A stretch of DNA of 26,116 nt. It comes from a virus. Location of the stretch: IMG/VR virus record IMGVR_UViG_3300024332_000008, positions 1 through 26,116 of that record, one strand, 5' to 3'. Position numbers and translations under genes: made by a program. A model generated the notes under the pieces. The model saw nothing but the letters and a program-made list of their open reading frames with translations. It was not told the DNA's origin and did no database searches. Shown here piece after piece: positions 17,400 through 24,600 of the stretch; position 1 is the first letter of the stretch; every line of letters begins with the position of its first letter.

Positions 17400-18626
17400 A
17401 TGGCAAAAAAAGCAACAGCAGCACGTAATTACGGCGCGGACAATGCCCTTATTCAAGGAGAGGCTAACATGCGTAAGACCACCGGATTTCAAAACATAGC
17501 AGCAGCGTTTGATGCTCCTATGAATAGAATGAAGGAGATGGCGTCTGTTATAAGTCGTAAAAACCAAGCTAGGAATGCTAAGGTAGAATCCTATATGAGT
17601 GCATTGAATGCGAATATAGATGTAACTGCTTTAACAGAAAATGATCAAAAAGAAGTTAATAATTACTTGATGCAGTCTAAAGACGAATATGCAGAAGCAG
17701 CATCGGCTATAACTAATTTTACAGCAGGTACTCCAGAATATATGGAGCAATTAGATATAATGAATGGTGTTAAAAACGGTTTAGCAAATTTAAAAACTGA
17801 ATTAGACGGTTTTGAGCAATCCAAAGGCACTTACTTAGAGGAATTTAAAGACTTATCTTTAGGTAACAATACTAACAGATCAGACACAGCTGCAAACATT
17901 TTTACGGGAGAAACTAGGTTTTCTATAGGCACTGGTGGTCATTTGCATTTTACTGGTAGCGATGGAACTTCTATACCCTATTCTAAGCTAAAAATGCCAT
18001 TTAAAAAAGATTACAAGCAGGCAATGGGTTTCAATGATCTATTCACTCCTATATATAATTCAGGACTGTACGATAACAATAAAAAGAAGACGTTCGAAGA
18101 TAGGATAAGAATTATTGCAGAATCTAATCCTGACGGTATGAAATCAATAATAGCTGATGGTTTGACAAGCTACGGTGATTATCAATCATTAGTACCTCTA
18201 TTAGAGGATCCATCAAGGCAAGACGAGCTTACAGATAAGTTTATAGCTATAGCATCAGGGGCAGCAAGCGAGGCTGCTAGAGAAGGCAAAATACAAAAGG
18301 ACAAAAAGAATAGAGGCAATGGATCAGGCGAAAGTGCAACCCATTACGCTCCTCAATATTACACGGATCTTCAAGGGCGTAAGGTTTCTTTTAGAGAATC
18401 TAAAATGCCGGGTAAATATGAAGACATAACTAAATACCTTCCAATGGGTTCTGATAGTACTCCTGATTCAGGTGATGCAGAAAAGCCTGATGGTAAGTTA
18501 ACTAGACAGGAAATTATAGCTCAAGGAGCTAAAGAAGCAAGGGAAGCCAACCTTACTGAAGCTGGAACCATGGATGCCATAAACAAAAAGTTAGAGGCAG
18601 CAGGTATGGAGCCTATGAGTAAGTAA
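17400..18626 (+). CDS. Putative internal virion protein, second of three
   Basis: A 408-residue soluble protein with no signal peptide or membrane segment. It begins MAKKATAARNYGADN with a basic patch. Residues 40-150 are helical and coiled-coil-like. Residues about 170-200 form a small beta segment (GGHLHFTGSDGTSIPYSKLKMPF). The C-terminal 130 residues are mixed-charge and hydrophilic, probably partly disordered. It sits between a Gly/Ala-rich protein and the giant frame, the place of T7 gp15 in the ejection set. Such proteins form a tube or spool inside the capsid and leave with the DNA. The role is inferred from order and composition, and it could instead be a minor tail protein. The stop is followed by a 15-base A/T leader and the giant gene's ATG. 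Confidence 0.58.
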   Translation: MAKKATAARNYGADNALIQGEANMRKTTGFQNIAAAFDAPMNRMKEMASVISRKNQARNAKVESYMSALNANIDVTALTENDQKEVNNYLMQSKDEYAEAASAITNFTAGTPEYMEQLDIMNGVKNGLANLKTELDGFEQSKGTYLEEFKDLSLGNNTNRSDTAANIFTGETRFSIGTGGHLHFTGSDGTSIPYSKLKMPFKKDYKQAMGFNDLFTPIYNSGLYDNNKKKTFEDRIRIIAESNPDGMKSIIADGLTSYGDYQSLVPLLEDPSRQDELTDKFIAIASGAASEAAREGKIQKDKKNRGNGSGESATHYAPQYYTDLQGRKVSFRESKMPGKYEDITKYLPMGSDSTPDSGDAEKPDGKLTRQEIIAQGAKEAREANLTEAGTMDAINKKLEAAGMEPMSK

Positions 18627-18641
18627 TTAAAATAAAATAAT

Positions 18642-21600
18642 ATGCCAAAGTATAAAACTAAAGACGGTGTCATTGACACTACTGACTACACTGAAACACA
18701 GATGGTTAGTTTTAATTTTAACTATCCAGACGCTACAATTGTAGAGGAGGATTTTCAAGACGGAGCTGCGGGGCCGGATGCGCCTGTAACTCCAGTAATG
18801 CCAAACAGAGCGTCCATAATAGCGGGGACTCAGCCAAAAGATACGGAATTACCATCGGAAGACACTTCTTCGGATTTATCAGTGGGTGACGAAGGATACT
18901 TAGAACAAGAAAGAAAGAAAGGTAGAGCTGTAAGTGATATTGAAAGGGAAATTAGAAACCCTAAGAAGTATAAAGAATATACATGGTTGTACAATTCTAG
19001 CCAGCAAAAAAAGGAGGAAAAAGCTCAACGTATTCGTGAAAAAAACTTAGCCAGGTTAAACAAGACTCCAGAGGAAACCCAAAGCTATAAAGACAGAGCT
19101 ACTTTAATGCAGGCGTCAGTAGAGGCTGTTACTGCTGAGACGGAAAAAAACGAGATATTAAGCGAAACCTTTAGAATAAAAGACTTAGACCGTAGAAACG
19201 CAACTACAAAATTTGGCTCAGGTAAGTATGTGGAATATCTACCTAAATATAAAACAGACGAGGACTACGAAAAATACTTGAAAGAAAGTCTAGGTAACAA
19301 ATATGATAGGTATAAAGAATTGTCTGACGCTGCTAGCAAAGACAACCTATACTTAACAACATCGAACATTTCAGATTATGCTACTTTAGACGATGCCGAT
19401 GCCAATGTAGCAAATGCAGTCGTTTATAAAAACCAAACAGAGGCTAATCAGGTGTATTTAAGAGATGTAGACGAGGAAGACCAAACCTACGTTGAATTAT
19501 ATACTGGGACAAAAGACACACAAAAAAAGAAACAAGCTGCGTATAAAGCAGAGGTCGATAGAGCGTTAGGCGATCAAGAAAAATACAAGGCTGCTACAGG
19601 TGATCCACTATTAGAAAAGACTACTTATAATGGTGTAACTTACGATCCAGTTGTTAATGCAGAATTAGCAATGGATAAAGTTGAAGAGCAAACCCAGATA
19701 CAGTTAGGGAAAGATCTAGAAGCATTCCAAAATAATAGCGTAGATATACAAGGTGACATAAAAAAGTTAGAGGATATTCAAAAGCAAATGGAAGAATACT
19801 CCACTACTGATTTTGAAAACCCAGACCAAGTAAAATATAGAGAAGGGCTTATAGAAAAAGAGTCTAGCCTACTTAATAAAATAAACGCGCAAATTATAGT
19901 TTTAAACGCGGAATCTACATCTTTAACTAATAGAGTTAAGAAAGGAAGGATTGCACAAGCTACAGATGCTGCGTTGGTTAAGTCTTATAAAACAATGGAC
20001 AAATTAGCCAACGTATGGGACAGTGCGTTTGTGGGTAGTACCAAAATGGTAATAGGCGGTATCGCTAGAGCTTTTGGAGACGAAGAAACGTATAACGCAG
20101 CGGTTGACTATAACCAGCAGTTACAGGAGTATAGTGAAAAGTATTTACCAGCTGCATTGACAATGGACGACAGCAGTTCCGCTTGGCAATATGCCGGGGA
20201 TATGTTAGTTAATAATTCTCCTTCAATAGCAGTAGCTTTAGCCACTGTAGGTACTGGAGGAATAGCAGCAGCTGGAGGTGGAGCGGTAGCAAGAGCAGCG
20301 GCAACCAGAACAGCCTCGAGATACGCTAGTGGTTTATTTTTTACAATGGAGGCTGGTGGTCAATTATCCAACCTTGAAATTGCAGAACGCGGAGCTGACG
20401 AAGCATTAGCGTCTTTAAGAGAAGAGCTTAAGATAGCAGAACAATCTGGTGCTGGAAGTATTGTAATTAATGATATTAAAGATCAAATACAAGTACAAGA
20501 AGAAAATAAAAGCAAATCATTCACGCAAAAAGCGTTTAATAGTATAATATACGGAGGTATTGCCGCAGGTGCTGAGAGACTAGGAACATTAGGTTTTATA
20601 AGTAACTTTCAAAAGTATTCAAAATCAGTTGGAGGTAATAAGTTTAGAAAATTATTTGGGGATGCTGTTGGATCTAGAGTTGCTAAGAATGTTGGTTTAT
20701 TAAACGCAACAGGAATTGGGGCCGGTATTGAAAACATAGAAGAAGGTTTTACTCTTATAGGACAAAACATAGCCGATAACGCAATATTTCAACCAGATAA
20801 ACCAAAAAGTATTATAGAGGGCTTAGACGGAGAATTTGTTAGGAATACTTTAACATCGTCTTTTGCTATATCTGGCCCTAGCGTAAGCCAAAATATATAT
20901 AGTCAAGTAGCAAATGTAGTCAAAACTAGAAAGCAATCTAGAGAGGAAGGAGCTATAAGAGATGAGTTAATATCTATACAAGCAGAACTGGACGGGTTAG
21001 ATAAAAGAACTAAAAAAGCAAGATCATTAGCCACTAAAAGAGATGAGCTTATTAATAAGTCTGCCATGGAAAATACTGGGATTATGCTTAATCTTAAGAA
21101 TTTAACAGGCAGCGAAATAGAAACTGTTTTTGAGAACGATGCTGAAATGCGCAGGCTAAAGCTAGAAGCGCAGGATTTAGACGTTACGGATAACTCACCA
21201 AGAACAAGAGCGGAATTTAACCGTTTAAAAAATAAAGCTCAAGAATTATTTAATGCCAACCAGACTTTATTAAGTAGAGGAGAAGTTGATATTGAAAAAT
21301 TTGCAAAAAATACAGCAAACCCAGTTGAGGCTGAGTTTAACGCTAGACGATACAATACATTTAAGTACATCGCTGAAAACAATCCTAACACCAATACTGT
21401 AATAATTAAGGACGAAGCCGATGCCCAAGCTTATGCAAACTCTAGATTTGGAGAAGACAGCCAAGCTAACAAGGACTTCATGGAGGACTACGCTAGTAGA
21501 GGATCTAATGCAGAATTTGACGCTAATGGAGATTTATTATTATATGAAGATGTTATTTTAAATCAAATAGCAGGTGGAGGTATAAATGCAGAAATAGCTT

Positions 21601-24600
21601 CGGTATCACCTTTGCACGAAATTGGCCACCAACAAATAAAAGCGGCTGGTATAATAAAAAATGATGCTCTAACGACTTCGTCAGCTAACGACTTAGTTAA
21701 GAGTATTCTCGCAGATGTACAGTCTAGATTTGAACAAGGCAAGATCACACAGGAAGAGATGGATATTTTCAATCAACGTATGGCTTTTTACAAAAAGCAA
21801 GGTGAAGGAATGTATACAGAAACAGAAGGTGTAGACGCAGATGAGCTTATACAACTGGTTGGTGATTTTACAGCATTAGGTATATTGCCAAAGAGTAGTT
21901 ACAATACTTTGTTCGGTGCCAAAACGCTTATCAATAACTTATTAAAAAGATTCAACGGAGATAGTGCTCCATATTTTAATGTAAACAATGCAAATGACGT
22001 TTACTCTTTTGTGGCTAATTTTCAAAACAAAGCCGCCGCATTTGAATTAAAGAAAGGGGTAGCTGGCAAAGGAGCAACAAAGAAATCTATAAGCGCAGCA
22101 GCAGAGAAAAGTAATGCTAGAGTAAATCTTATAACTAAAGAGCAATTGTCTAGTCCGAGATCGCAGTCTATATTGTTTGAGGAAATTTCAAATATGGCAG
22201 CTGCTCAGATAGCTGGTAGATATTCTTTACCTCCACAAACATTAGAGGATTTTACTAACGACGTAGTTGGTAGAATATATCTTGCTAAAGAAAACGAGAA
22301 GTGGGACGGAAAAGGTACACTAAGTGGATTCTTAGGCGGTAGAATTAGTTTCCGTATTGAGGATGTTGTTCGTAAAGAATATAAGCTTAACCCAGCAGAA
22401 AGACAGTATTTAAGTACTGTAGAGAACTTAAGACCGGAAGATCAAAAAGATCTAATGACAGAAGAAGTTGCTCCTGCGGTACAAGAAAAACCTAAGTACA
22501 GAACATTAGTAGAAAGCAAACTATTGCCTCCCGCTCAAGTTAAGTCAGTTAAGCAAAAAATAGTATCAATAGCTCGTGTTTTAAAAAGCAGGCTAGATGC
22601 CCCTATGGGTAAGAATGCTTCTGTAACACCTATAATTAATGAACTAAAGAAAAATTTAGGTAAGCAGATAGACATTGAGTTTAAGACTATGTTGGGTAAG
22701 AAAAAAGGTGGCGAGCTAAAAGAAAATGTACTGAAGCATAAGAAAGCTATCTTAGAGAACATGACCACTACTTGGTTAATGCAAGCTATGCCGTTTGCTA
22801 TTGAAAAGTCTGTTGGTGGTAAATACAAAGTAGATGAAGAAGGTAAAAGAGTAAAAGATACTAATGGTGATTTTATTTTTATACCAAACTATACTAGAGA
22901 ATGGGAAGGTAAAGATATAGACCGAGCTAAAACATCTACACAACAACAAGGTAAAACATCTGGTCCTGAGATATCAAGAAGATTAACTAATGCATCGTCA
23001 AAAATCAGTGACGATCAATTCCTTAGTTACTTATTTAAAGACGGGGAAGTTATAAGAGGTCGTAAAGAATCCCTATCTAAAGCATTAGCGGAAGAGTACG
23101 GTTTTGATATGATAAATAGAGAGCTAAAAGATCCAGATAGTGATATAAGTAAAGCGTTTGAGAATAACCAAGAAATGCTTGGTATGGTTATAGCTGACAA
23201 TTTTGTTGCCGAGGTATCAAAGCAAAGCGAAAGAGGTCTTGTTAAAAGAAGCGCAATTGTAAATCCGCAAGTTGTATTTAGAGATGCTTTAGCTTTAGAG
23301 ATTGATGGTGATTTAGACGGGTCATTAGCATTGCTTGAAACATTGTCTCCAGAAGATAGAGCAGCGTATGAAGACATTACAGCTAATATAAAGGTTGATA
23401 CTGCTAGGTATAAGCAATCTCTTAAGAAATGGAAAGGCGCACCTAAAAATATCAAAGCTCTTATCAATCAGTATTTTGAAAATAACTCTGCTCGCGACAA
23501 TAAGCAGGCTATGAAGGAATACTATCAGTTCAGTGTAGATATGATAGATGCTTTGCCAAATGCTTTAGTGAAAGCCTTGGGAGCAGATTTCTTTGGAGCA
23601 CACTATAGATATTTAAATCCTAAAGAAGCAAAGTCATTAGGAGCTAAGATAAGATCTAAAATAGATGCATTACCTAATATAAACGAAGACATAGGATTTA
23701 ATCCTGAAGACATGCGTTTAATTCAAGCAGGTTCTGGTATTGTTGCTACTATAACAAAAGATATATTAAACAAAGAATTTAAAACCGCTCAAGATAAGGT
23801 TGACGCTTTTATGGATAAGTATGGTAGCGAGGTTGATGCTTTAAATGTAGCAAACAAAAAAGCTATAGAGAAAGTAGTTTCCACCGCGTTGGATATATCT
23901 ATGAAGAAGCCTCAGCAAGCTGTAGGATTTTTAAGAATGTTAGAATCCACAACTAATATAGGTAAGTCACTTAGATCTTTAACTGGTATTAGTGATATAC
24001 AAATGACAGCAGCTTCTCAAGCTGTATACGTTAACACTAAAACTGGAAAAGGGTACAGTAACACTTTGAACGCTGGTCAAAAAGCAAAAGTTGAATCCGG
24101 AGAAATTGTTCTTAATGAAAAACATCCAAACTATAAAGAAGCTAAAAAGTTTATAGCTGATGGATCAAAACAAACAATACCCCAGTTAATAAGAATTAAA
24201 GGAGAACACGCTACTCCTTCTTCTAACTTTAATGTAAGTGTAGCTAAAGAGTTTTTAACATCTTTAAGTATTGCAATGGAGAACCCAGGAGGTAAGCAAA
24301 TTGTAAAAGATGCTTTAATCGCTAAGGTTAATGAGTTAACTATAGAGTTCAACCAGCAATTAAACACAAAAGTGTTATCTGATTTACAAGACGCTAAATT
24401 AGGAGCAACAAGTGATATAGGTGATTTAAGATTATTAGCTATACCATTGGAAAGTCAAAACGCTTTTTACGATATGAAAGGCTTACAGACTATTGGTAGA
24501 GTACAATCATTAATGAATACAATGTTTAGCCCTAAAAACGTTGCTGAGCGTGCTAAAATAGCTACAGAACAAAAAGCTATAAACAACGCCAGAAAGAAAT

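Noticed and set aside
23302-23322. IDGDLDG in the giant protein as an RNA polymerase DxDGD-type catalytic motif
   Set aside because: The spacing differs from the two-barrel polymerase motif and the surrounding sequence is an ordinary charged helical region; no second barrel motif was found.
23027-23467. 146-residue minus-strand frame inside the giant gene
   Set aside because: Antisense shadow of a strongly supported coding frame; rich in Leu/Ser as expected from antisense, no leader.
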